A stretch of 64,000 nt of DNA from Hermatobates lingyangjiaoensis (taxonomy: Eukaryota; Arthropoda; Insecta; Hemiptera; Hermatobatidae), in assembly GCA_026182355.1 (NCBI GenBank), contig JAPFBL010000068.1:806001-870000 (forward strand), written 5' to 3'. This document shows positions 35,099 through 47,470 of the stretch, piece by piece. Both the position numbers and the translations under genes were made by a program. How positions within the stretch are numbered: position 1 is the stretch's first letter; the number at the start of each line of letters is the position of its first letter. The notes under the pieces were generated by a model. The model searched no databases, was not told the DNA's origin, and worked only from the letters and a program-made list of their open reading frames with translations.

Positions 35099-37080
35099 AA
35101 AACATAACGTATTATTTAAGCATAACATAAATATCTAAATGGGATATAATTATTAGCATTTCATTAGTGAGGTAGTACAGATAGTGATTGACGGACATAT
35201 CAATTTATAAGCTTATTTTTGTACATCACAAATAATTTATTATTTGCAAATAACTAATTATTATAATAATTATAATTATATAATTATATAATAATTATAT
35301 AATAATTATTATTAGTATAACTACAGCAGTAATATCATTTATGAAAAACCAATGTGAACATTTCTTGAAACGAAATATTATCCTACAAGAGAACGTGGCT
35401 ATTGTTCAAATAACCAGTAGATTTCTTACATCGTTTACTTGACATCCTTCTACATTGAATATTAATGTAAAATTTTCAAATTTGAAACAGTAAAATACCC
35501 TTTTTTTTCTGAAAAACATCTTAAACAGCGAAGAAAATGTTGTTTTAAGGTGATTTGTTAATTAAAGATGTACGATAAATACAGTTATTAATCTCTAAAC
35601 GAAAGATTTATATTTTGAATTATCTTTTACATTTTTGGTTTTTAACAGAATTATTATACTGGGAATTTTATGGCTTCTTAGTATTTAATAAGATCATTTT
35701 CCTTCCCCTTTGTCAAATAACATATATACGAATTTTTTTTTAATGAGTGTTATCATTTACCTGCACAATATTATTCCTCTTACATGTCTTATAAGTCAAT
35801 AATATATTTTCATTTTTCCATTAGAAACATCAATTTTATCTCAGTGGATTCGCTCAAAAAATTTCTAAGTCAATGTAAACAATGTAAAAAAATACAAAAA
35901 ATTCGACAAGTATAGCAGGTGATCTCTTAGTCTAGGATAAACAAAGAGTTTTTATATCGTTATTGCTCTTTCCCGTAATTGAAACTTCATGATTTTTTTT
36001 TATGAATTGTTAATTTTTTGTTCCATTTTTGGTCAAATTTTCATTATTTTTTAACGAGCCGTTTAGCGTCAAAAAAACATTTTCTGAAATCACAAATCGT
36101 ACTGTAACGCCCCTTTAGCTAATGTAATTGTAGAAGAAGATATCTCAACTCATTCTACACATAATGTTCTATTTATAGGCATAGTTTCATTTTTGTCCGT
36201 CAAACAGTATGGCTTGTATCGCTCTCACAAGGTTTGAGATTGAATTATAAGTCAAAATTTGTACATTTTATTGAAAAAAAAACATTTCCTGTTGTTTTAA
36301 AATTCTGAATATATTTTTCGTTTGTTGCATTTGAAACCTCAAAGATAATGTCAAAATTTCAAAACTCTAGGGTTATCAGTTTAGGAGAAATAAATGTTTT
36401 AAAAATAACGGTTTTTGGCAAAAAAAGTGACTTTCCCATCATGCATAATTCTTCCCAAACAATAGGGATCTTCGTCTTTATGAGGCCCATTTTTGTGTAA
36501 AATATCAACTTGATCCATCAAAGATTCTGGACCGTAGCGTGGTAACAAGCAATGCTAACACACGCACCCACCCACACACACACACAGACATCATCGTAAA
36601 AACGTCATAAAACGACTTCTGGGACCTCAAAACATGTAATTCCGTCAAAAACTCGAGATCGATTTTTTTCACGATCACTATACTTTACTTATAGTAAAGT
36701 AATAACCTTAGTCATGAAAAGTTTGTGAATTCAAACGGACAGCTCAGTTGTTAAACCTGTACCGGTTTAGCTGTCGTATAAATAACTTTAACATGTCTAC
36801 ATTTCAATAAATATCTAATTCAATCGCCTTGGAATGTCCAAAGAGGAATCCTAATAGTATCAAATACGCTACTCTCTCCTCTCACTGTTTTAATTATGGA
36901 TTGCAAAGATAAATGGGAAAGTTTTTTTATTTCTAAAAAGGATTAAGTGTCAATACTGTCGAATTCCCGGAAGAAGGTCGCAGGATAAAAACGTTAAGAA
37001 GCACTGTACTTTCTAGTGTTAAACGGTTTTCAAAATACTCATTTCTTATTTATCTTACTACTTTAGTAGTGGTTTCTGTT
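35099..37080. other. No gene; AT palindromes and an unidentified repeat-like end
   Basis: 35262-35315 is a palindromic AATTATTATAATAATT-type stretch. 36530-36700 contains CACACACA and then CGTCATAAAACGACTTCTGGG and GATCACTATACTTTAC with a TACTTTACTTATAGTAAAGTA palindrome. It resembles the end of a dispersed element, but I could not identify one. 36961-37000 (GGAAGAAGGTCGCAGGATAAAAACG) may be a decayed PLE hammerhead-like core. Confidence 0.4.
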
Positions 37081-37165
37081 TATATATATTTGTCAACGTA
37101 AATGAAAATAAGGCATTCAGAATTGGGACTAAGATCTTTCAAAGACTCGCATCCGTCAGGGTCAC
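37081..37165 (-). mobile_element. Decayed PLE terminus
   Basis: Minus strand: CTGACGG (normally CTGACGA), a decayed hairpin, GAAAGATCTTAGTC (37127-37140 side), then TA-rich sequence near 37080. The shared GAAAGATCTTAGTC word assigns it to the family of the GIY-YIG copy at 15.6-16.4 kb. Confidence 0.6.
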
Positions 37166-38529
37166 ACTTGAACTGCTACAGGTTTTAATATCTTAGATCC
37201 ATATTGAAGATCTTAACTCAATTGTTGAATTTCAAACAGTGGTTTAGATGATTTTTATTTCACGTGTTTACTGTGAAATTTTGATATCATATATAAAACA
37301 TGGCCGGTATAGAAAGTTTCCTTTTTGTAAATTATGCAACGGTTAGTTAATCTTGAAACCTAGTGAAAATTCTTTGACATATCATGACATATCTTTTGTT
37401 CTTCTTACAGCAGTCTGTTACTGACCATTCATGTGAATACTACATTGAGTTATCCTATCCACAACCTATTAAAAAAGAAATCATTAATTTTCAATAGATC
37501 AAAGCCAGAAGCTCGCCCTAATGATATATAGATAAATGTTATGTAATAATTAATTAATTATAATTATTAATTACTGGTCAACCATAATATATGGCTTCTA
37601 ATTTGCAATATAATCAATGCATGTTATTAGCAATTCGAATGCAATATTAGCAATTTTGGTTACCACTGTATATACATACAATAGTCAAATTATGCAATTA
37701 TTAGGAAAATATACATAATTCAATATCAACAACGATTGAACGAAATTAAATAAAATCACATAGAAAAAGTACACAGTGTAGAAAATACACCAGGATATTT
37801 TTGTGAATTTCTGTATTTCACAACCTTTGTTATCAGGAGAGTAAAGTGAGGCGTGGGGCTCAGAAGCGAATCATGACATTCATGACAAATCATGAAATGA
37901 TTTGATGCATATATATCTATTTTTTTCAAACGTAATCCAAAAAGTAATTAAAATGTATAACTATATCTATTGTCTCTAATTTTCGGAACAATCGTTATCT
38001 GGAGGAAAACTTTTGGGATTAATACAGAATAATTTGTCGTATCCATGACAAATATGTACATTGTGTTCATGGGCTATATGAAAAATTACAGCTACTTGAG
38101 AGGCGTATTTACAATTCTGAACAAAATTTTTTTGACCAAATATGGATTTAATTTATGTATCTCTCTCGATATAGCTGAAGGGGAGTGAGATATTATTTTA
38201 TAACACTCGAAAGCAGTATTAAACCAATTTAAATTGTCTACAGCTTTCGTTGATATATTACAGACGTTTCCAAAATAAATTTTCTCAATGAGAAAAGAAA
38301 GAATAATGTTTTCACTTTGTGAGAATGATAAACAGACGGGTACAAGCATTGAAAAGAGCATTCTCGAAACAATTGAACCAGAAGAAAAATAATAGCATTA
38401 CGAGCCTGAAGAAGGGGAACTATTAAAGAGAAGGTGTGTTGAGTTGACGAATTATTGCTTTTCTACCGCAGAGACGAACGGAAAACATTTGAATAAGTCG
38501 AACCAAAAAAGAAAACAAAAAAAAAGCGG
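37166..38529. other. No gene recognised
   Basis: AT-rich. An 89-codon minus frame (38092-38361, with SQSENIILSFL and AISREIHKLN) has no family I recognise and no supporting context. Confidence 0.4.
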
Positions 38530-38770
38530 CAGCTAAATTAACTTTGAGTGGGGTTTCTCTTTTTGAAGTGAGAGAAGCCGTGAAGGGTTTCATTTAAAAG
38601 CGACTGTTGGAGCGATTTGTAGGGCAGGCTATAGCATTTGAAACGAGCACACTAGGGCTAACCAATCTGCTTAACATGCTTCCCACCTAGAAAAGATTCC
38701 CTCGAAGCAATTTCCCCTGTTGAGTCTCAACACCCTCCCTCCACGCATCTCACCCAAGCCATTGGCTAGA
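38530..38770. other. GC-richer ORF-less island
   Basis: Clear rise in GC relative to both flanks with no frame of useful length. Possible conserved non-coding element; inference only. Confidence 0.3.
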
Positions 38771-39771
38771 TTGAAAAATTAACCAAGTCAAAAACACTAT
38801 AACCATAAGAAAAATATTAGCTTCAAACCCACCTCTGGTAATTAATATTCGTTAAACATCATTCCAAAACTGAATAAATGCGATCGAATTATGCTTTTAA
38901 TCCGTATATAACACTCATCGATTGTTCAGTTGATTATCCTAGCTTGTGTATAATTTCCCAATACTAATTACCTCGTTTTCAATAAATATGATTTTAAAAT
39001 GGTAATATCTTACACTACAGCCGCCTAAAAATGAATATTAAACCCTATTCAGCCTAAAACCAATTATTAGCCAATCACGTTCCGTATATGGATTTCATCG
39101 AATAATAAATGCATTATCTATTATGAAAAGCATTGGAAATATATTTTTTTGAAATAAATATATCTTTACCAAATTGATAAAGTATACCAATTAAAAAAAC
39201 AGTCGAGAAAAAGTGTAAAACAATCAGTACATTTTACATATGCTTGAAAAACAGTAGAGAAAATTGGAAAACAATCAAAACATCTTGCATCTATAATAGA
39301 TTTAATAGGTTGGCAATTTGCTAATGAGTCGTCAACTTGTTGTATTTATTGAATGTACCTGAATAAATTCATCCAACTTCCATTTTCTAAATAGAATAGG
39401 AATCTATTTAACACACGACCTAATTATTTTATTGTTATTTAAATATTATTGTATTTAAAATGTTTAAGCTATTTGAATCATATTAAGAACAAACAAGCAG
39501 GACCTTGAACTTGAGAAAAACAGCCTCTACTGTCCTCACTTTGCTTATATATAAGAGAAAATTCACTCAAGAAATTCTTCATGTCTTGAAAATAAATGGT
39601 GATCATTTGAATCATGCCGTCTACAGGAAATATACTTTACTATGGGGAGGAAGTGACCAGTGATGTTTAGAAAAGTATCGAAGCCTGTTGGGAGACAGGC
39701 ATCAAACACTACGTTTAGTGTTATTATCAATAATTTATATCTTAATGAAGGACTACTACCAACATTTACAA
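38771..39771. other. No gene seen
   Basis: AT-rich. The 102-codon minus frame that runs to 39871 is the PLE relic plus microsatellite plus unrelated sequence. Confidence 0.5.
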
Positions 39772-39986
39772 AATATATATATATATATATATTACTATAG
39801 GTTGGCAGTAAATCTTCTTGGAGGCATATTTTGTTGAAATGTACCGCAGCTTCGGCATTAACGACTTTCAAACTAAGCTGTTCCTGTCTCCTGACCGTTT
39901 TATTACCACCTTATAATCGTAAGACTGTCAGGAGACTGCAACAGCTTAGTTTGAAAGTCGTTAATGCCGAAGCTGCGGTACATTTC

Positions 39987-40035
<49 letters not shown>
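39772..40035. mobile_element. Head-to-head PLE ORF 5' dimer bracketed by TA arrays
   Basis: Arms 39833-39895 and 39927-39989 are inverted copies with few mismatches around a 31-base spacer. The minus strand of the left part reads KVVNAEAAVHFNKICLQE and then DLLPTYSNI into (TA)n 39772-39792. The plus strand of the right arm reads KVVNAEAAVHFN and enters (TA)n 39990-40035 directly. The two arms therefore join TA at different codons of the same block. Confidence 0.85.
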
Positions 40036-40037
<2 letters not shown>

Positions 40038-40047
40038 GTCTAGTATG

Positions 40048-40325
40048 TATATATATATATATATATATCATTAAATAACTTGCCAACTTTAAGACTAGTA
40101 TGTTTCTTAAATACCTTCTCAAGTTTTGTATTGTGATATACCTGTTATTTGTTTCTCTAGTCCATATTTTAGAAGACTTCTTCTGTATTCTTTGATGATA
40201 CTTTCTTGTTGGACTGCTGAGTAATGATTACGAATATTGGTATACTTTGGGAGCAGACCTTCTTTTAAACATATATCATTAAATAACTTGCCAACTTTAA
40301 GTCTAGTATGTTTTTTACATACCTA
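40048..40325 (-). pseudogene. PLE ORF N-terminal fragment, partly duplicated
   Basis: Minus-strand reading from 40325 is KKHTRLKVGKLFNDI, CLKEGLLPKYTNI, RNHYSAVQQES, IIKEYRRSLLKYGLEKQ, and ISQYKT-stop at 40119. This is the only copy that continues past LLPKYTNI into normal coding sequence, which shows what the shorter copies are. Immediately downstream KKHTSLKVGKLFND repeats (about 40120-40065) and enters (TA)n at 40048-40069. A third scrap (HTRLN) sits at 40034-40048. The fragment is 58 or more codons and has no ATG. Confidence 0.78.
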
Positions 40326-43300
40326 CTCGAGAAGGTATGTGTAAAAATAAGTAAAGAACGATACAAATAAATATATAAAATGTTAGCAGTATTGATAAAA
40401 TACCGCATTAATAAAATATATAATCATTAATAATTAATGATTACTGCCGGGGCCAGAAACAGATCTATTTGTTCAAATCAGGGTTGTGCTTATGAATTTA
40501 CACAAGTAAACTGTCCTTTAAACTGAGTTCATGAGAATCTGCATGAAGAGGTAGCTATGAAAATATGTCTGAGTCTGTCATAAGTAATACGAACTTTGTG
40601 ATAATGCCACTAAAACATAATGATGTGAAATAACGTACAGTATTGAGGACAGAGCAAACAATTCCACGTTGATATTTACCACAAGTAATATTACGACTCT
40701 TGGGAATAATAATATATGAAATGATAAATCTGTGATTTCGAGAATTACAGTAAGAAATAGAATGAGGCAATCTGAGAATAGATGAAGTACACGAGGAAGA
40801 AGAAAGCATAGGCCAAAACTCCTTTAAAACCTTGATCACAGTAACAGCATTGCAATGAAACCTCCTAGACCAGGATTATAGAACTACGGTGTACATTAGT
40901 CAGAACTAAAAAAAACAGTATCAAGAGCAGAAAATTCCTTTATTAATTCAAGTTTTTAAACATAGCAGCTATAATCACAACATTGCGACCAATTGGATGA
41001 AACACATGGTCAGAGATCCAAGAATGGCCTTCTTTACATGCCATTTTTTAATTTATTTTGTATTCTATTACATTTATGCTTACATTTTTATTATTATATA
41101 ATTATTAGCTTCCTTGCAGACCCACTCTCTGTATAGTGGCACTGTCTGAGTGCTTCTGTGAAGAAACCTTTAATTCTGATTACATCAACCTCCTCATTCT
41201 AACATCTTAGTGCTTTTTTCTCTTTCCTTCTCTGTGCTTTACTCTATGATATATTTGTATTTAGTTATTTGAACCGTGTTCAATATAGCATTATATATAT
41301 CAACCTCTAAACCATATTAATCAATTCTAAAATGTGACTTATGTCTGATTCTTAAATCTCTTACTGTTGTTTGGTCATTGATTTTTATTTTTACGAATTT
41401 ACTATAAGATATTGTTAAATATGTCATAAATATATGTCAAGATATATTCAAACATATGTCAATAAACCATATTTTACAGGAAACTTACAAAAAAAATTAA
41501 CATCCAAGATATAGAAAAAAATTAGAAATGGGTATAAGATCAATGTGCCAATAGTACAATGATACTCTAATGAGGACCAGTTACTTTGATCAATAATCTT
41601 AGTCCTTCTTTTGAAGTTGTTACTGTGGTTAAGAATTTAATAAATAAATATATATCTTGACTGAGATAGATTCAAGTAATATGTCTTGTAAATGTAAAGA
41701 CATTTCTAAGATTACTAAGGGATAGGCAGAAAGCAAAGTTAATAACAGCCTTTTAAAAACACCATGGTTTAATTTAAAGCACAATAAACGTTATATTGGC
41801 GAGGTATCAGAACGCTGCTTGCAGCAGTTTCTTCTTGTTGGCTTTATACTGGTAATAAACAGTGTTCAGCAACACCGAATAAACAGGAATTATAGTCTCA
41901 AGCAATGTCTTGAAAAGAGATCATAGATATTTTCCTTTACATATTTCATGACTAACAAAGTACTACCCTTTTTATTAGATAATTTTTTATTGGTATTTTA
42001 GTATACAATATCTAGATACGAAAATAAGAAGTTAATATGACTATTTATATACTACCAAGAATTTGTTTAAAAGCTTAATAGAGTTAAATAAGTCCTTAAA
42101 TATAATTTCCTAGTCAAAAGTGAAGCTGTAAATTATTTATTTATCTCGTGAGCAGAAAAAATACCAAGAGAGACATTAATATAGAAGGTGACTACCGGTT
42201 TGGACTGTTGACAAGTAAGGCTGTTGGAATAGTCTACGATTGCTCTTGATTGTCCGAAAACATGCGTTCACCTGACTTCTCCTGTAAGGGAATTTGAATG
42301 CTAGATGGCTAAGGCAGTTTTCACAAGCTGATCCATACTTTGTATTCAACTATAGTTTACCACATTTGCTCACAAGGACAGCCGTAAGAAACTGTAGCTC
42401 CGTCAGATAGCTATGAAGAACTTCAGGGCAAATCCAGGATATGCATAAGACGGGCTGTTGCCACCGCGGCTCCAGTGGTTCAATCGTTTGGTTCTCCCTG
42501 AGCTAAACAAACCAACTCCTGTGAAATGAGGCTCTTTTCTCCATTGTTCGCCAGGTCAAACTCAAAACTCAAAGAAATGAGTTTTTGTGATGTCTTTTAT
42601 GAGTATTTTTCCTGTGAATTTTGTAGAACACTGAATCTGTGAGGTGTTTGAATGAGTTATATTTCATAAATAAATTATACGTAATTCCTTTTTCTATCAG
42701 TTTATATTCTCCAGGAGAATATGAAATACCTATTTGTTGAAAATAAAAATGAAATACTGCAATTTGATTTTAATTATATTTTCCTTCTGAATCAATGTTC
42801 TTTAGCAAGTTTGAGTCAAGGGTGATACAGTGCGTATACAAAGGGATTTATGTATGAATTTAACAAATGACATTAATTTTATCAAAACGTGATAGTAAAA
42901 CCGTCTAGAACGTCCTTGGAGTAAAGCATTAAACAATCATACCGAGCAAACACGACATCCTCAATAAATCACTATCCTACTCTAATAAACTTAAGTATAC
43001 GAAAAGAAGTAAACACTTTCATTGAAGCACATTGGAATGAACCTATTATGTCACACCATATGAAAAGCGCCTCACAAAAGGAGCGAACCCATAATTGTGG
43101 GTTTTGAAAAATAAAATTGGCACAGTGATTTTTTTTCTTTCCACGTCCCTATGAGGGCAGCATGTGAAACTCCTCTAATCAACAAGCTCTCCCTATTGAA
43201 TATTCATTGTATCAAAAACGAGATTTCATTTATTTTGGTTGCTCACGTAATAAGGAAAAAAAGTACTAAATCGACTATATTCCTACACTTCATTTGGTAA

Positions 43301-43484
43301 TATTAAAACTATTTCAATTTATATATATATTTTGAAATTCAAATTAGTGGAATAAAATTGGTGAATTAATTTATAATAACAAAATGTTTTCCTATTATAT
43401 GTTATTGAAGAGTTACAGCAGGGATGTTTTGCCGGCTAGGCCTGTGTAGTTTATTTGTTGACACCAATTTATTTATTGGTGAGC
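40326..43484. other. No gene seen
   Basis: AT-rich. The 94-codon minus frame at 40555-40839 has no motif. 42450-42540 is GC-richer, with CGGCTCCAGTGGTTCAATCG vaguely tRNA-like. 43320-43330 is a short AT run. Confidence 0.4.
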
Positions 43485-43590
43485 TAAATTACCGGGTTGA
43501 TCCTCCATCATAGATCCCTGAATTTTACCTTACTCAAGATTATTACAGAGAAATCTTTATCAAAAACTTGACATCGTTGAGGCTCAAGAC
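43485..43590. mobile_element. Partial SINE copy
   Basis: TAAATTACCGGGTTGATCC, a decayed middle, then AAAACTTGACATCGTTGAGG match the tail-side half of the SINE seen at 54.4 and 1.8 kb. The tRNA-like head is absent. Confidence 0.5.
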
Positions 43591-44927
43591 AAACAAACTA
43601 CTACTTATGGGACGAGACAACATTATTCATCTCGTAATTGGAAAATCTCGCGTCACGATCAAGTTTCTAACGTGTAATCGTCAGTCCAAACGCGAGCACG
43701 TCACTTGTTAGCCTACACCTGACTATTCAAATAAACTACACAATCTGTAAAAGCGAGTACTTTTATATATTTATTTGAAATATCATATAAATGATTGATA
43801 AATTAAGACCAATGATAATTTTTTGCTTAGCTGGCAAAGAATAAACTCATATTTATTAGATCACCCAGAGAACTGTGCTGAAAGCTGATTGACCCCTTAC
43901 CTTAGCAATGATATTAAGTAGTTTAGAACAGGAGTGCACCTGTAAGTTCATTAAATAATACTGGGGCACGAGATCCACCTCAAATACTGACTGTTGCAAG
44001 TTTTCATCTTTACTGTTTGGCATACTCTTGATGGTTTTCAACCATTGCCCATCACATGACTAGGTATGATCACCTGTGCACTAACAGAAGATTACGCCAG
44101 TGAGTAAGGACCAGTTCGGGAGAATACATCTGTAGTACATGGTGGTAACACTGGTCTTTGAATCCTTGATCTGGTTTAGTAGTCAATTGTAAACCCCCAA
44201 AATGTTTTGCACCTGGGGTAAAGTAGAATCTGTAAACTAAGTAACCCACGAAGTGATTTATTGAGGGTTATGGACAGCTTCTATCCTTCAGACTCAGAGT
44301 TTCTACATTTTCCAGTAGTTTGTTAGATGCAGGTTACAAAGCACCTCATTCTAATGTCGTATTTCAATGCTCCTTTAACTGGGATGTCAAAAATTATCGG
44401 AATAAGTTATAGCTCCGTTAAAATTAAATGATATCGGAACATGAATTTATTGAGATATAATCTAAAAAAAAAAAAATTAACGAGACGAAGAATGGAGTTT
44501 TAGTTATTTGTCCGAAACTGAGGGATACTCCTTTTGCTAATTTAAAATATTTTTTAGGGATTGAGCAAAATGTTCAAAATTCAATAAGGCGAGGCATTAT
44601 TAAAAGAAACTTTTCATTGAAAAAAAAAAAAAAGAAATACAGAAAAAGCAGGGTAGTGAAGAGGATAATACAAATCATTAAAAGTTAGGTGAAGTTTTGA
44701 AAACGGGATGACCACTTTGTTTGGATTGAGAGTGCGTCAGACTGTCTTCGACTGTAAACTGTATAGATTTTCAGGTAATTATGAGCCCTTCAGTAAGATA
44801 AGTCACTTTCTAAGGACAGCCTGTACGAAATATTATGTTTCCATTATGGCATTGTTTCTCTATTGAAGCGTTTAAATAAAGTAGTTTATTTAAAACAAAT
44901 TTGCATATCGTTATGATAATAAAATTT
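43591..44927. other. No gene seen
   Basis: AT-rich, no motif recognised. An A13 run lies at about 44466. Confidence 0.5.
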
Positions 44928-45600
44928 CACACTGCTATACTTGGATTATTCTTCATTGTTCGAACGCCTTTTGACCACATCATCACGTATAGTAGGGGTG
45001 TCAAACATACGGCCCGCGGGCCGTATCCGGCCCACCTGGAGGTTCAGTACGGTTCGAGGGATAAGTCTGCATTATATATATATATAAAAAAAAAAGAGTT
45101 TACATTCATTAAAAACTTATGTTTCTTATATTATGTGCTAGGGTCAAAGTGTTTTAGTACGCGCTGACAACATGAAAGGCACTAACACAAGGAGGTGGTA
45201 GCATTGAGCATCTGTTGGCGTATTATTCACTTTTTTTTAGCCTCGCACAAAAGATAAAAATGGATACAGAATGTCGGATTTTAATAAAGGTTTTTATAAT
45301 TGACATAATCTTTAATAAGTCAATTATTGGCACTAATCATTAGTATTTGTTACTAATACAAAGAAAAAGGTAGACTTATTGTTAGTTTCATGAAATTTTT
45401 GCAAATATGTTACTGGCCCGGACCGCTTGAAATCAAACGAAGCTGTATTCGGCCCCTAGACCGAAATGAGTTTGACACCCCTGATGTATAGGCTCTTCGA
45501 GATAGACAAGGTTCATTCAAACACACAAACAAACAGACACAACACAACTACCACTCCTGTACACTAATACGACATATGTTCGATTTAGTCAGAGGAACTT
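44928..45600. repeat. Duplicated host repeat, copy A (split by hAT element)
   Basis: 44928-44992 plus 45484-45600 aligns with 46500-46690 once the hAT element is removed. Shared words include TTCTTCATTGTT, TTTTGACMA, CATCAYGTAT, GGCTCTT and CTCTGTACAC-like CTGTACAC. The copies are diverged, so the duplication is old. Confidence 0.75.
44993..45483. mobile_element. Non-autonomous hAT-type DNA transposon (491 bp)
   Basis: Terminal inverted repeats begin YAGGGGTGTCAAAC at both ends, followed by GGCCCG/CGGGCC-rich subterminal sequence typical of hAT MITEs. The flanking 8-bp duplication is ACGTATAG on the left (44985-44992) and ATGTATAG on the right (45484-45491), with one difference. The interior has no transposase frame and includes a short TA array. 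The 88-codon frame crossing the left end is not a gene. Confidence 0.92.
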
Positions 45601-46499
45601 TTTACTGATAAAGCAACAGCCTTGTTTCTTTGTACTTGTAGGAAGCGCATTATTCAATTTTTTTTGCTTTAGTAGGCATAACAAACAACTAATAAACGTT
45701 TACTTTTAACATAATTATGCCATCTCTTTTTTACTACTGACTACTAACATAAAATGAAAAAAATGTTTACGATTTCTTTAGAGAAGGAAATTATTCCAGT
45801 CAATTTTGTTTTAAGTATGTATGAACACGTTTAAATATGTGCTTTGTAACTTTTGTATTACTGAAAGTCCGGGCTAAATTTCAAACGAGATAGAATTCCT
45901 TACACTACTATAAAATACTAACAAATATTATTCATACCATATATAGATAAATGGTTGTTTTTCTTATCAATAATAGATAAAAAGAATGAGTTTTGAAAAG
46001 GTTGATTTTTAAAAATTTCCATGAATTAACTTACATTTTTACTATTTATAATTGAATTAAGTATAATTTCTCTTTTAAGGTGAAGACCAAGTAACATAAA
46101 GCTACTCAGTATGAGCATATCCAGCACTGAAAGGTGAAAGACAAAGAACAATCACGTAAAATGCTTTAGCTTACCATTTTTTTACTGAATATTTACAATC
46201 ATTTCAAAACTTGTCAGAAACATAATCCTGTGAAATTAGTTAACTCTAACTAGTACAGATTTTAATGTACTGTATGCCGATTACATAGAGAAATAACAAA
46301 CTGTTTACCTAATTCGTTTACTAAATCTTAATTTCTTGAGATTTAGAGAACTTCAGTAAAATGACAGAATGAAAACTGTTTTAAATCGGGATATGAATTG
46401 AGCCAATATTATTTCAAATATTTTAATTTGTGTAATTTGTTAACATTTTAAACTTTTTTTCCCTTTACATTTCTTGCTAAGTTATGTAAAAAAACGTAG
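45601..46499. other. No gene seen
   Basis: AT-rich, stop-rich in all frames. Confidence 0.5.
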
Positions 46500-46690
46500 G
46501 AATTCACATCGTTAGACTTGTATTTTTCTTCATTGTTTAAATGATTTTTGACAAGGTCATCATGTATGGGCTCTTAGATATGTAGACAGGGTTCATACAC
46601 TTACTGAACACTTACTAGTACACTTTGAGAACATGCTAACACTTCTGTACACCAATGCTACAAATGTCCGATTAAGTTAGACATTAAATC
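46500..46690. repeat. Duplicated host repeat, copy B with hAT empty site
   Basis: At about 46557-46572 the sequence reads TCATCATGTATGGGCTCTT, with a single copy of the 8-bp target where copy A has the hAT element. It is a natural empty site confirming element borders and target size. Confidence 0.8.
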
Positions 46691-47059
46691 CGGCTTTATG
46701 GTGGCGGATCCACCACCAGCAGGTGGCAATCCTGAGTGAACCATCAGCCGTTAATATTCTCTCCTTCTTATAAGTATATAATTACGTATCACTGGTTAAA
46801 TTATTATAAATATTAGTACTACCAACGACCATCGACCAATTTCCAAACACAACAGTGCACGACGTAATTAGCAGTTCCAAACCAAGGGCTCACTGCTGCT
46901 AAATTCTCATTCTGCTGTTTTTGTTTAGGTTAGTAAACATAATCAAGAATGAGGACGTCAGTTTGTTAGGGAAAGGAGAATGTACTTGTCGTCATATGGT
47001 CTTGCGGCTCTGCATTGTCTGAGGTACTGTATACTTTAGAAGTCATCAGATCGTATTAT
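46691..47059. other. No gene seen
   Basis: Short GC-richer segment near 46700-46745 (GGTGGCGGATCCACC inverted motif). No gene. Confidence 0.45.
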
Positions 47060-47470
47060 TTAGCTCAGGTAGGAAGCTATTGTAACTCCTGGGATTGGGA
47101 AATATTGGGAGTCAGAATGAGTTCCTGAAAAAGGATATTTGGATGGGTGGGATGTTTTATCTTCATTGCTGGCAAGTCGAGTAATGTAGCAATGAATAGA
47201 TTCCCATCTCAATTTATGTTGAATATCGTCATTTCTTACATACCATGGATCCATAGCTATAAGAAGGGTACTTTTATTCTACACTATTCAGATGCAGTTC
47301 GTGTTCGTGGGTGCCTCTCCAAACAACACTGAACATCCATATGTCATAGCCGAACGAATGACCGCCCTATAGACAAGGTCCTTCATTGCCTGTGGAGTAT
47401 TTTTCGATTTGAGTGTGGAATAAAGATTGCACATTACGAATGTCCCCAGTTTAGGTTTGCTCCTTAGATG
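47060..47470 (-). pseudogene. Non-LTR retrotransposon (LINE) RT C-terminal relic
   Basis: On the minus strand one frame (about 47462-47288) reads KPKLGTFVMCNLYSTLKSK and then MKDLVYRAVIRSAMTYGCSV. The latter is the conserved K-x-LY-x-x-IR-x-x-xTYG post-palm segment of LINE reverse transcriptases. After a frame change the next reads MDPWYVRNDDIQHKL (47254 onward), the PWYVRN-type motif after the RT of Jockey/CR1/RTE-like elements. The catalytic FADD box is not present. Stops and the frameshift show it is dead. Clade assignment is uncertain. Confidence 0.72.

Noticed and set aside
38092..38361. 89-codon minus-strand frame
   Set aside because: No recognised domain and no neighbouring exon-like or transposon-like features.
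42455..42530. tRNA-like segment CGGCTCCAGTGGTTCAATCG
   Set aside because: The A-box match is partial and no B box lies at the right spacing; no cloverleaf seen.
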